A stretch of 5,486 nt of DNA from Solirubrobacteraceae bacterium (GCA_016462245.1 JAEMTR010000101.1:1-5486); one strand, 5' to 3'. Numbered from the stretch's first letter, positions 1 through 5,486 are shown. Numbers and translations are program-made. The notes: a model not told the origin generated them from the letters alone.

Positions 1-657
1 TCCGCAAGCAAACTGGTCTACAGCGCGCGCTTGCTGCCGGACACGACGCTTGCGCGTAAAGAGATCAACAAGATCGTCGGCCGGCGCTCGCTCGGCTTTC
101 CGTCCTTAGCTCGAATCAAAGCGGCAAGAACGCCTCGCAGCGGGGCGAGCCCTCGCGTGTTTATCAACATGCCCTCACGCATGACGACGCCGGGGCTGGC
201 GAGTACCAGCAGTCAAGTCCGAACAACTAAGCCAATTGCACGCGCCTCATTAACTTGCGACGGCACTAACTCTTCCGATCTATCCGCGTGCGTAAGCGGC
301 AACCTCACCGCCACCGGCGGTTGCATCGGGAATCAGTGTTCGTGCCAAAACCTCCCCTCGATGCAGCAGGTGAACGGCAATTATGATTACTGGTATTACG
401 ATTCGGTTGGGTTAGTTGCTCAACAATTTGCGGGCTACCAAAGTTTGTATTCCATTGCGTGGACCTGTCAGGCGCCAGGGACGGGCCCGTACAACAACTT
501 TGTTATCACCGGTTTCACTAATGCGAACGGTGGCTACGGAGGTGGTTGGAGTTACGGCTACTACTACGGCGTCGACAGCAACGCAGTGACTTACTACGCG
601 AATGCGAGATGCACCGCATTCCTCGCAGGGTGGTCGGCGGGAGGCGGCTGCTATTAA
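1..657 (+). CDS. Hypothetical Cys/Tyr/Gly-rich protein, probably extracellular, 5' end not in window
   Basis: I do not recognise this protein. The frame has no stop from position 1 to the TAA at 655-657, so it may start outside the window. Internal start candidates are TTG at 31 (208 residues) and ATG at 169 or 181; none has a good ribosome binding site. Counting from TTG 31, residues 1-70 are basic, Ala/Arg-rich and low in confidence as real protein. Residues ~72-208 look like a genuine folded or secreted domain: eight cysteines (76, 87, 98, 103, 105, 146, 194, 207), many Tyr, Gly, Asn and Trp, and few charges. That composition is typical of disulfide-bonded exported proteins, but no hydrophobic signal peptide is visible in this frame. 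The DNA from about 240 on is less GC-rich and uses AT-ending codons more than efp downstream, which may mean transfer or weak codon selection. It could be the C-terminal domain of a longer protein or a broken gene. Confidence 0.5.
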   Translation, partial: SASKLVYSARLLPDTTLARKEINKIVGRRSLGFPSLARIKAARTPRSGASPRVFINMPSRMTTPGLASTSSQVRTTKPIARASLTCDGTNSSDLSACVSGNLTATGGCIGNQCSCQNLPSMQQVNGNYDYWYYDSVGLVAQQFAGYQSLYSIAWTCQAPGTGPYNNFVITGFTNANGGYGGGWSYGYYYGVDSNAVTYYANARCTAFLAGWSAGGGCY

Positions 658-672
658 CTGGCGCGACTGTAG

Positions 673-697
673 ATCCCCTGACGATGCGATCAGGGAT
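673..697 (+). terminator. Hairpin after the Cys-rich ORF, possible weak terminator
   Basis: Positions 673-681 (ATCCCCTGA) pair with 690-697 (TCAGGGAT), giving eight base pairs with one bulged C at 675 and an 8-base loop. It begins 15 bases after the stop codon of the upstream reading frame, a normal place for a terminator. No T-run follows (the next bases are TGTCGGC), so it is not a canonical intrinsic terminator; such hairpins are common in high-GC actinobacteria, but its activity is inferred. Confidence 0.35.
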
Positions 698-785
698 TGT
701 CGGCGAGGCCCCTTGGCGCCCAATTAACCAAGTCAATAGTCGCTGGCAGAGCCGTGCCTAACGCTGGTGGCTTGGGAACGACGTA

Positions 786-800
786 GCACCTCGTAGGTGC
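786..800 (+). other. Perfect 6-bp stem-loop in the efp leader
   Basis: GCACCT (786-791) and AGGTGC (795-800) form a perfect inverted repeat around a 3-base CGT loop, 43 bases before the efp start. It is followed at 807-816 by the 10-base palindrome CGCGGCCGCG. The region 658-843 holds no supported gene; apart from the hairpin at 673-697 these are its only clear structures. They could be an operator or an RNA element, or chance in GC-rich DNA. Confidence 0.25.
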
Positions 801-804
801 GGCG

Positions 805-833
805 TTCGCGGCCGCGCTGAGTCGCGCTAACCT
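805..833 (+). promoter_or_regulatory. Candidate promoter for the efp operon
   Basis: TAACCT at 828-833 fits the actinobacterial -10 pattern TAnnnT. A poor -35 candidate, TTCGCG (805-810), lies 17 bases upstream. A transcript starting 6-8 bases after the -10 would begin at or just before the efp ATG at 844, so the mRNA would be nearly leaderless, which agrees with the absence of a Shine-Dalgarno sequence there. The -35 matches the consensus at only about half of its positions, so this is a weak call. Confidence 0.2.
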
Positions 834-843
834 CGCCTTTCAG

Positions 844-1404
844 ATGATCTCCACGAATCAGCTCAAGAACGGCAATCACATCGAGGTAGACGGCACGGTC
901 TTCAAAGTCGTCGACTTTCAGCACGTCAAGCCTGGAAAGGGCCCCGCCTTCGTGCGCACCAAGCTGCGCCGCACCTCGGACGGCAACGTGATCGACAAGA
1001 CTTTCCGCGCCGGAGAGAAGTTCCGTTCGGTTCGCTCTGAGGCGCGGAGGATGAGTTTCCTCTACTCCGACGGGACCGAAGCGCACTTCATGGATAGCGA
1101 ATCGTTCGAGCAGATCGCAGTGCCTGTGGCTCTGGTTGAGGACGAGCTGCGTTGGACGAAGCCCAATGACGACGTCGACATTCTTTTCATCGACTCCGAG
1201 CCAAGCACGCTCCAGCTTCCCGCGTCGGTCGAATTGGAAGTAACCGAGACGGAGCCGGGGCTGCGCGGCGACACCGCATCGGGCGGGGGCAATAAGCCGG
1301 CAACGCTCGAAACCGGAGCGATCATCCAAGTTCCACTGTTCGTCAACATCGGCGACAAAATCAAAGTTCAGACCGATAGCGGCGACTACATGTCGCGCGC
1401 CTGA
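844..1404 (+). CDS. efp: Translation elongation factor P (EF-P)
   Basis: EF-P binds between the P and E sites of the ribosome and rescues stalling at consecutive prolines. The 186 residues match the usual family length and three-domain layout: KOW-like domain I at ~1-65, the OB domain at ~66-127 and the C-terminal OB domain at ~128-186. The loop reaching the peptidyl-tRNA acceptor end reads PGKGPA, with its tip lysine at residue 32. The family signature is complete in the C-terminal domain, from KPATLETG through VPLFVNIGD, and the protein ends with the typical SGDYMSRA. The ATG at 844 gives the usual MISTNQLKNG start, although no Shine-Dalgarno sequence precedes it. The loop PGKGP is the palindromic form described for an actinobacterial EF-P subfamily that works with an unmodified lysine. 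A Gly-rich stretch (SGGGN) sits just before the signature. It is the first gene of a four-gene run, 14 bases before nusB. Confidence 0.97.
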   Translation: MISTNQLKNGNHIEVDGTVFKVVDFQHVKPGKGPAFVRTKLRRTSDGNVIDKTFRAGEKFRSVRSEARRMSFLYSDGTEAHFMDSESFEQIAVPVALVEDELRWTKPNDDVDILFIDSEPSTLQLPASVELEVTETEPGLRGDTASGGGNKPATLETGAIIQVPLFVNIGDKIKVQTDSGDYMSRA

Positions 1405-1418
1405 AAGTCGCGCGGTCT

Positions 1419-1835
1419 GTGTCACGTCGCAGTGAGCAGCGCCGCGACGCAGCCTTCGTCCTCTACGAGGCCGAAATTGCTGGCGCGCCGGTCAGTGATC
1501 TGCTCGAGCGCGGCGCCAGCGCGCTGACGCGCTCGCTGGTGCACGCCGCCGACGACATGCGTGAGCAGCTCGACGAGATCATCGGCCGCTACGCAATCGA
1601 TTGGCGCGTCGAACGAATCGCGATGCTTGAGCGCTGCATCATGCGCGTCGCGCTAGTCGAGATGCTCTACCCCGACGCGGTCCCAGCGGAGACGCCGATC
1701 CCGCCGGAGGGGGCGATAGATCAGGCCGTTGAAGTTGCCAAGGAATACTGCGGAGCGCAGTCACCGGGATTCGTCAACGGCATCCTCAATGCGGCGATGG
1801 CCGAAATCGGCGAGACTGCGCCAAGCGATGACTGA
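1419..1835 (+). CDS. nusB: Transcription antitermination factor NusB
   Basis: NusB pairs with S10 (NusE), binds boxA RNA and supports antitermination of rRNA operons. The 138 residues fit the family's all-helical fold. The N-terminus (SRRSEQRRDAAFVLYEAE) matches the usual basic first helix of NusB. The middle has the typical W-R-IAMLER-IMRVAL-EMLY pattern at ~62-84, where the family has the idR-iLRiA-yEl block. The C-terminus carries the diagnostic AIDQAVEVAKEY and SPGFVNGIL, at ~99-122. GTG at 1419 is chosen because it gives the expected N-terminus and lies 14 bases after the efp stop; only a weak GAAAG (1403-1407) could serve as a ribosome binding site, so coupling to efp translation is likely. 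The last 8 bases overlap the start of xseB in another frame. The stretch before AIDQ (EMLYPDAVPAETPIPPEG) is Pro-rich and somewhat longer than in many NusB proteins. Confidence 0.94.
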   Translation: MSRRSEQRRDAAFVLYEAEIAGAPVSDLLERGASALTRSLVHAADDMREQLDEIIGRYAIDWRVERIAMLERCIMRVALVEMLYPDAVPAETPIPPEGAIDQAVEVAKEYCGAQSPGFVNGILNAAMAEIGETAPSDD

Positions 1836-2040
1836 TCTAGACACAACTGCAATCGACGAACTCGTAGAGCGGCTCAGCCGCGCAGCGCAGCAGCTGCGTG
1901 GCGGAGACCTGACGACCGACGCCGCGGCATCGCTCGTTGAGGACTGCGCAGCGCTCGCTGGCCAGGCTTCGAGCGAGCTCGATCGCTTGGCGAAAGAGAC
2001 GCCCGCCGAACCGCCGCCGGGCCAGGACACGCTGCTGTGA
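1828..2040 (+). CDS. xseB: Exodeoxyribonuclease VII small subunit (XseB), divergent
   Basis: XseB is the small helical subunit of exonuclease VII, several copies of which bind the XseA catalytic subunit to degrade single-stranded DNA. The 70-residue size fits. The core at ~9-56 matches the family pattern: a first helix with ELVERLSRAAQQL, the hallmark GGDLTTDAA turn (the family's GdLsLeeal), then a second helix ending in LDRLAKE. The tail is Pro-rich and disordered-looking. ATG 1828 overlaps the nusB stop by 8 bases and has no strong Shine-Dalgarno, so translation probably depends on ribosomes ending nusB. It lies 7 bases before the prenyl synthase gene, as xseB does beside ispA in many bacteria, and this context supports the name. 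What is odd is that no xseA precedes it. The helical sequence is low in specific residues, so homology rests on the GDL turn, the length and the gene order. Confidence 0.75.
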   Translation: MTDLDTTAIDELVERLSRAAQQLRGGDLTTDAAASLVEDCAALAGQASSELDRLAKETPAEPPPGQDTLL

Positions 2041-2042
2041 GG
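2039..2042 (+). promoter_or_regulatory. Ribosome binding site deciding the ispA start
   Basis: GAGG at 2039-2042 overlaps the xseB stop codon and lies 5 bases before GTG 2048. It is the only good Shine-Dalgarno match ahead of a gene in this window, and it supports GTG 2048 over the longer open frame that extends back to 1937 through xseB. Confidence 0.6.
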
Positions 2043-2047
2043 CGCCG

Positions 2048-2920
2048 GTGAGCTACCCCGACGACCTGCGCGAGCAAGTCGACGAGTACCTGCAGCAGCT
2101 GCGCTTCAGCGACACGCCAGCGACAGAAGGGCTCGAAGAGGCGATGCTTTACTCGCTGCTCGCTGGCGGCAAGCGCATCCGACCCGTGCTCGCGCTGGCG
2201 ACGGCAACGTCGCTAGGTCAGGCGCCGGAGAGCGTGATGCCGCTCGCGGCAGCGCTGGAGATGATCCACAGCTACTCGTTGATTCACGACGATCTACCGG
2301 CGATGGACGACGACGACCTGCGCCGCGGAAAGCCTTCCTGCCACGTCGCCTTCGGCGAAGACGTTGCGATCCTCGCTGGAGACGCGCTCTACGCAGAGGC
2401 CTTCCGCCTGATTCTCAGCCAGCAGCAAGGCGATCCCCGGCTGCTGCTGAGCGCGTCGGCGGAGCTGGCGGCAGCGACGGGAGTTAACGGAATGGTTGGT
2501 GGCCAGTACCTCGACGTTGAGGGAGCCGCCGCTGACGGGCCCGAAGGGTTGCGCGAGCTTCACTCGCGCAAGACCGGCCGCCTGATCAACGCCTCGGTCG
2601 AATGCGTCTGCCTGTTGAACGGGGTTGACGAGGAGAGCCTGCTTGCGTATCGGGCTTTCGCAGCCGAGCTTGGCGTGCTGTTTCAAATCGTCGATGACAT
2701 TCTTGACGTCACCGGCTCCGACGAAGAGCTCGGTAAACCGTCGGGTAGTGACGAGCGCCAAGGTAAGCGGACTTACGTCAGCGAGTTTGGGTTAGAGCAG
2801 GCCAAGGCGCTGGCCGAAGCCTCGCACGCGCAGACGCGCAGCGCTCTCGCCGTCGCCGCGCCGCAGGGCGCCCAGCAGCTCGAGCGGATCACCGACTTCA
2901 TCGCCGCGCGCGAGAGCTGA
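2048..2920 (+). CDS. ispA: Polyprenyl diphosphate synthase, farnesyl/geranylgeranyl type
   Basis: This cytosolic enzyme adds isopentenyl diphosphate units to an allylic primer, making C15 or C20 prenyl diphosphates for quinones, carotenoids, undecaprenyl carriers and terpenoids. The 290 residues are the normal length for bacterial trans-prenyltransferases. Visible motifs in order are GGKRIRP (40-46, diphosphate binding), the first Asp-rich motif DDLPAMD (81-87, DDxxxxD form) followed by DDDLRRGKPSCH, a KTGRLI substrate-binding segment, and the second Asp-rich motif DDILD (216-220), then ELGKPSGSDERQGKRTY. The residues before the first Asp motif (MIHSYSLIH) resemble IspA-type FPP synthases more than CrtE, so FPP is the more likely product, although product length cannot be settled by eye. 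The GTG start at 2048 has a clear GAGG 5 bases upstream and is 7 bases after xseB. The gene ends 25 bases from the converging acyltransferase gene, with no obvious terminator between them. Confidence 0.93.
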   Translation: MSYPDDLREQVDEYLQQLRFSDTPATEGLEEAMLYSLLAGGKRIRPVLALATATSLGQAPESVMPLAAALEMIHSYSLIHDDLPAMDDDDLRRGKPSCHVAFGEDVAILAGDALYAEAFRLILSQQQGDPRLLLSASAELAAATGVNGMVGGQYLDVEGAAADGPEGLRELHSRKTGRLINASVECVCLLNGVDEESLLAYRAFAAELGVLFQIVDDILDVTGSDEELGKPSGSDERQGKRTYVSEFGLEQAKALAEASHAQTRSALAVAAPQGAQQLERITDFIAARES

Positions 2921-2945
2921 TTGACAATGATGGCCGTCCAGGCCG

Positions 2946-5129
2946 TCAGCGATAAAGCAGACCGTTGGAATCGAGATCGCGGGCCATGAACGGCGCGAGC
3001 GTTCGATTCCACAGCTCGGTCTGATGATGTTCGTCGGAGTGGATCAGGACGCCGCCGACAACCGGCAAGCAAAGTCGTGCACTGCAGTAAAACTCGGTGA
3101 GGTCAATTACGCCGATGCTTGGATCGTTGAGATTCTTCGCCGCAACTGCCAGGGGGTCGGGGATCAAGGCCACCGAGCGTGGGATAGCGCAGGCAGGGCC
3201 GGCTGGGGTCTGTGAAGCAATCGCCCGTTCCACGCAGTCAAGCGTTGTCCGCCCGGCGCGCGGGTTGTCGCGCAAGACGATCACGTGCTTGATCGATGCA
3301 GGCAAGCGCTTCAGGCCTTGCTGATAGCCGCGCACACGTGCGTCAAACGAAGCGGAGCTTCGCCCAGTGCCGGCAGATTGCGCAAAGAAGACGGTGTCGA
3401 TCTTTGGCTGGTCATCAAGCCACGAAATCAGCTGTTGCTGCCACTTGCGGCACGCTCGCTGTTCCGCTGCGTTCCCGGTGACGTAGCTACTCAGCGGACA
3501 GGAACGCCGAACGATTGACGTGACGTTCCAGCCAAGCTCGCGTGCCACAAGGTTGAGGCCCGGGCGCCAGCGACGGGCGTGACTGTCACCGAGCGAGACA
3601 ACCTGCCGCTTTGCCTCGTCGGTTGGCACACCAAAAGTGCAAAGCTCGACCAGTCCGGCGAACTTAAGCCCGCCGCGACAAAGTGCGCTCTTGTTCGCTT
3701 CCGTCGCGTTACTTGGAATTACGAGTTCCCGCGCTGTTGAAGGCGACGGTGAAACGGAGAGTCTGAGGCTGGGATTAATGCAGGGTTGGTTTTGCGGGTC
3801 ACGGGCCGCAGCCCCGAGGCAGCGTTCTCCACTGACCAATAGGCGCGCAGTCGTGCGGCGGTCTTGTGCTTGACGCTCATTAAGGACGGCGATCGCAGCG
3901 AAGCCAGCGAGCACGACGAAGGCGGTCGCGGCGAGCGCGACGATGAAAGTTTTGCGCGGCCGCTTGTCGGCGAGAAATGGCCCGGCGCGGAGTGGATCTT
4001 CTACAAAGCGCTTAGTTAGCCCAGCAAGGCCCAACGTCAGTGCGAGCAGGCCAAGCTTGATCGGCGTCGTTAGCTCTTCGAGCAAGACGAATGGCGCAAG
4101 AATCAGTAGTGGCCAATGCCAAAGGTAGATCGAATAGGAGTTATCGCCGACCCACTGCACCGGGCGCAGCTTCATCCAGCCGAGCGGCGCCCAGCGCAGC
4201 TCCGGAGCGCCGGCCCAAATCACTGCGAGTGTGCCGAGAATCGGCAACAAGGCTGCCGCCCCTGGGAACGGTGTCTTGGTGCTGAAGAAGAACGCGGCGA
4301 TCAGGACTGCAGCTAGTCCAAGCCACGAAACAACCGCACGTATCGCGGGGCGGGCCTGCTGGGAAGTCGCCAGCGCGAGGATGCCCCCTGCACCGAACTC
4401 CCAAACGCGCGTCGGTGTGATGAAGAATGCGGCGGCCGGGTCTGAGGCGGTCTCGATGATCGAGTAGATCAAGCTTGCGGCGGTCAGCATGACGAGCATC
4501 ACGGCGATCGATCGCCGGCGCAGAATTGTCGAACCACCCCTAGCGACTGTCATTGCGATCAGGATCAGAACGGGCCAGGCGATGTAGAACTGCTCTTCAA
4601 CCGAGAGCGACCAGTAGTGCTGAACTGGGGAGGGTCGGTTCTCTGCTCCTAGATAGTCGACGGCTTCGGCAGCGAGGTTCCAGTTCTCCACGTAAAGCGT
4701 GCTCGCGCGGATCTCAGTGAAGAATTGTTCCCAGAGGTTGAGCGGAACCCAAAGGTATGTGGCGACCGAGCAGAAGAGCAAGACCAAGAGCGCTGCAGGG
4801 AGGATTCGCCTAGCGCGGCGTGCCCAGAAACCGGGCAGCGATACCTTCGCTGTGCGATCGACTTCACGGACAAGATGAGCCGTTATCAAGAACCCTGAAA
4901 TCGCGAAAAAGACGTCAACGCCGACGTAGCCTCCAGTGATTAGATCTGGCCAGTAGTGGAAGACGACGACGGTGACGACGGCAATCGCCCGAAGGGCCTG
5001 AATCTCGGGACGGACAAGACGCTTATTTGGCGCATCGCTGGTGCCCGCGGGATCGCTGGCTTCGGCTGCGGCTTTTGCTCGGTCGGTCATGGGTAAGGAG
5101 GAGCCCTCTGCCGGCCTGTTAGTAGGCAC
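2946..5129 (-). CDS. Membrane O-acyltransferase, AT3 domain fused to SGNH domain (OafA/OatA-like)
   Basis: Proteins of this architecture acylate cell-envelope glycans: the AT3 membrane domain moves acyl groups across the membrane and the SGNH domain passes them to the glycan. From the GTG at 5129 it has 727 residues. The AT3 part (~40-415) has about 11 hydrophobic segments, the R-x10-H motif (R47, H58), GGYVGVDVFFAISGFLIT at 66-83, ARRARRILPA at 103-112 and the conserved YWSLSVEEQFY at 172-182. The SGNH part (~435-715) has the nucleophile block SLGDSH (Ser516) and a C-terminal D-x-x-H (D699, H702). Ten cysteines lie in this outer part (437, 450, 484, 497, 544, 560, 632, 647, 682, 687). An ATG at 5090-5088 (Met14) is an equally good start, giving 714 residues; neither start has a Shine-Dalgarno. 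It faces ispA and is divergent from dxs. The acyl group and the glycan target cannot be read from the sequence. Confidence 0.93.
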   Translation of the reverse strand: MPTNRPAEGSSLPMTDRAKAAAEASDPAGTSDAPNKRLVRPEIQALRAIAVVTVVVFHYWPDLITGGYVGVDVFFAISGFLITAHLVREVDRTAKVSLPGFWARRARRILPAALLVLLFCSVATYLWVPLNLWEQFFTEIRASTLYVENWNLAAEAVDYLGAENRPSPVQHYWSLSVEEQFYIAWPVLILIAMTVARGGSTILRRRSIAVMLVMLTAASLIYSIIETASDPAAAFFITPTRVWEFGAGGILALATSQQARPAIRAVVSWLGLAAVLIAAFFFSTKTPFPGAAALLPILGTLAVIWAGAPELRWAPLGWMKLRPVQWVGDNSYSIYLWHWPLLILAPFVLLEELTTPIKLGLLALTLGLAGLTKRFVEDPLRAGPFLADKRPRKTFIVALAATAFVVLAGFAAIAVLNERQAQDRRTTARLLVSGERCLGAAARDPQNQPCINPSLRLSVSPSPSTARELVIPSNATEANKSALCRGGLKFAGLVELCTFGVPTDEAKRQVVSLGDSHARRWRPGLNLVARELGWNVTSIVRRSCPLSSYVTGNAAEQRACRKWQQQLISWLDDQPKIDTVFFAQSAGTGRSSASFDARVRGYQQGLKRLPASIKHVIVLRDNPRAGRTTLDCVERAIASQTPAGPACAIPRSVALIPDPLAVAAKNLNDPSIGVIDLTEFYCSARLCLPVVGGVLIHSDEHHQTELWNRTLAPFMARDLDSNGLLYR

Positions 5130-5259
5130 GTTGCTGCGGGCTACAGGTAGGAAAGTACAAGCTTGACGGGCGGTTATTCGCGCTCGAACTGAAACGCAGG
5201 CTGGGCCGCAGCGAGTGAGAGTTAGACTAGGCAGCTGCGTACCTACGCTAAGACCTCAA
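5130..5259. promoter_or_regulatory. Divergent intergenic region between the acyltransferase and dxs
   Basis: These 130 bases must hold the promoters of both the leftward acyltransferase gene and dxs. Inverted repeats are present: CTACAGGTAG at 5141-5150, GCAGCTGC at 5231-5238 and GCGTACCTACGC at 5237-5248 (5-base arms around CC). On the plus strand, TAGACT (5223-5228) and TACGCT (5244-5249) fit TAnnnT -10 elements; the second would start a transcript only a few bases before the dxs ATG. On the minus strand, TACTTT (5157-5152) is a -10 candidate. No convincing -35 pairs with any of them. No Shine-Dalgarno precedes either gene. Confidence 0.35.
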
Positions 5260-5486
5260 ATGGAACGAATCCTCGACTCAATCAACGGCCCGCAGGACCT
5301 CAATGGTCTTGATGACGCCCAGCTGCAGCAGCTCGCTCAAGAGGTCCGCGAGTACATCGTCGACACCGTCGGCGAGATCGGCGGCCACTTCGGAGCGAAC
5401 CTTGGCACCTGCGAGCTCGCTGTGGCACTCCATTCAGTGCTCGACTCGCCGCGCGACAAGATTCTTTGGGACGTTGGCCACCAGGC
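5260..5486 (+). CDS. dxs: 1-Deoxy-D-xylulose-5-phosphate synthase, N-terminal part
   Basis: Dxs condenses pyruvate and glyceraldehyde 3-phosphate, using thiamine diphosphate, to make DXP. This is the first and usually rate-setting step of the MEP isoprenoid pathway; DXP also feeds thiamine and pyridoxal synthesis. Only the first 75 complete codons are in the window; the gene runs off the right edge and the full protein is normally around 620-640 residues. The family's N-terminal pattern is clear: ERILDSINGPQDL, then GEIGGHFGANLGTCELAVAL with the conserved active-site His43, then SPRDKILWDVGHQ with the second conserved histidine (His74). ATG 5260 gives the expected short lead before the first helix. 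There is no Shine-Dalgarno, so the transcript may be nearly leaderless. It shares the pathway with ispA but is separated from it by the antiparallel acyltransferase gene and so needs its own promoter. Confidence 0.96.
   Translation, partial: MERILDSINGPQDLNGLDDAQLQQLAQEVREYIVDTVGEIGGHFGANLGTCELAVALHSVLDSPRDKILWDVGHQ

Noticed and set aside
21..182. Minus-strand 54-codon frame starting near 182
   Set aside because: It has no recognisable motif or ribosome binding site and overlaps the better-supported forward frame.
60..230. Stretch in the third forward frame ending at TAA 228-230 that looks like a hydrophilic protein tail
   Set aside because: It is closed upstream by TAA at 57-59, has no usable start codon and is too short to support; it may hint at a frameshift, but nothing recognisable is encoded.
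733..1425. Long open frame on the minus strand (230 codons) covering efp
   Set aside because: It lies wholly against efp, which has clear EF-P motifs and family length. The antisense translation shows no recognisable domain, and long antisense frames are expected in GC-rich DNA.
1937..2047. Longer ispA start that would add 37 residues
   Set aside because: The extension runs through xseB in another frame and is Arg/Ser-rich with no family similarity. GTG 2048 has a proper Shine-Dalgarno and gives the normal family length.
2921..2926. Perfect TTGACA -35 box just after the ispA stop
   Set aside because: No TAnnnT -10 lies 16-18 bases downstream, and a promoter here would only read antisense into the acyltransferase gene.
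2932..2949. Short tandem repeat GGCCGTC at the ispA/acyltransferase junction
   Set aside because: Only 7 bases are shared by the two copies and it overlaps the acyltransferase stop codon; this is chance level in GC-rich DNA and does not form a terminator hairpin with a T-run.
5095..5103. Strong Shine-Dalgarno-like AAGGAGGAG on the plus strand
   Set aside because: No start codon follows at a suitable distance, and the site lies inside the acyltransferase N-terminal region on the other strand, where it reads as its complement and cannot serve that gene.
2946..5129. Many short forward frames inside the acyltransferase gene
   Set aside because: All lie antisense to a protein with clear AT3 and SGNH motifs along its whole length and have no independent coding evidence.

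Overview
The window comes from a high-GC bacterium, most likely an actinobacterium. The GC-rich codon use, frequent GTG starts, weak or absent Shine-Dalgarno sequences and the PGKGP loop in the elongation factor P protein all point that way. A deep-branching group such as Thermoleophilia/Solirubrobacterales would fit, but that placement is an impression, not something shown by the sequence.

Layout. Positions 1-657 hold one open frame that runs in from the left edge. Its last ~130 residues look like an extracellular Cys/Tyr/Gly-rich domain of unknown function, in DNA visibly less GC-rich than the rest. After a hairpin and a 186-base non-coding leader comes a tight forward gene run at 844-2920: efp (elongation factor P), nusB (antitermination factor), xseB (exonuclease VII small subunit, short and divergent) and an ispA-type prenyl diphosphate synthase. 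Gaps are 14, -8 and 7 bases, so this looks like one transcription unit. On the opposite strand, converging on ispA with only 25 bases between, is a large membrane acyltransferase (AT3 domain plus extracytoplasmic SGNH domain) at 2946-5129. A 130-base divergent intergenic region follows, then the 5' end of dxs, cut by the right edge.

How the genes relate. The order efp, nusB, xseB, ispA, dxs is a reduced form of the Bacillus subtilis block efp-accB-accC-yqhY-nusB-folD-xseA-xseB-ispA-dxs. Here folD and xseA are absent from between nusB and xseB, and an antiparallel acyltransferase separates ispA from dxs. Dxs makes 1-deoxy-xylulose 5-phosphate, the entry compound of the MEP isoprenoid pathway, and the IspA-type enzyme condenses the resulting C5 units into C15 or longer prenyl diphosphates. 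EF-P, NusB and exonuclease VII are housekeeping proteins for translation, rRNA transcription and DNA repair. The acyltransferase probably O-acylates a cell-envelope glycan and is an outsider to the block.

I found no RNA genes, CRISPR array, insertion sequence, integrase or phage gene, and no convincing new multi-gene system. The least explained parts are the Cys/Tyr/Gly-rich reading frame at the left edge and the placement of the acyltransferase.
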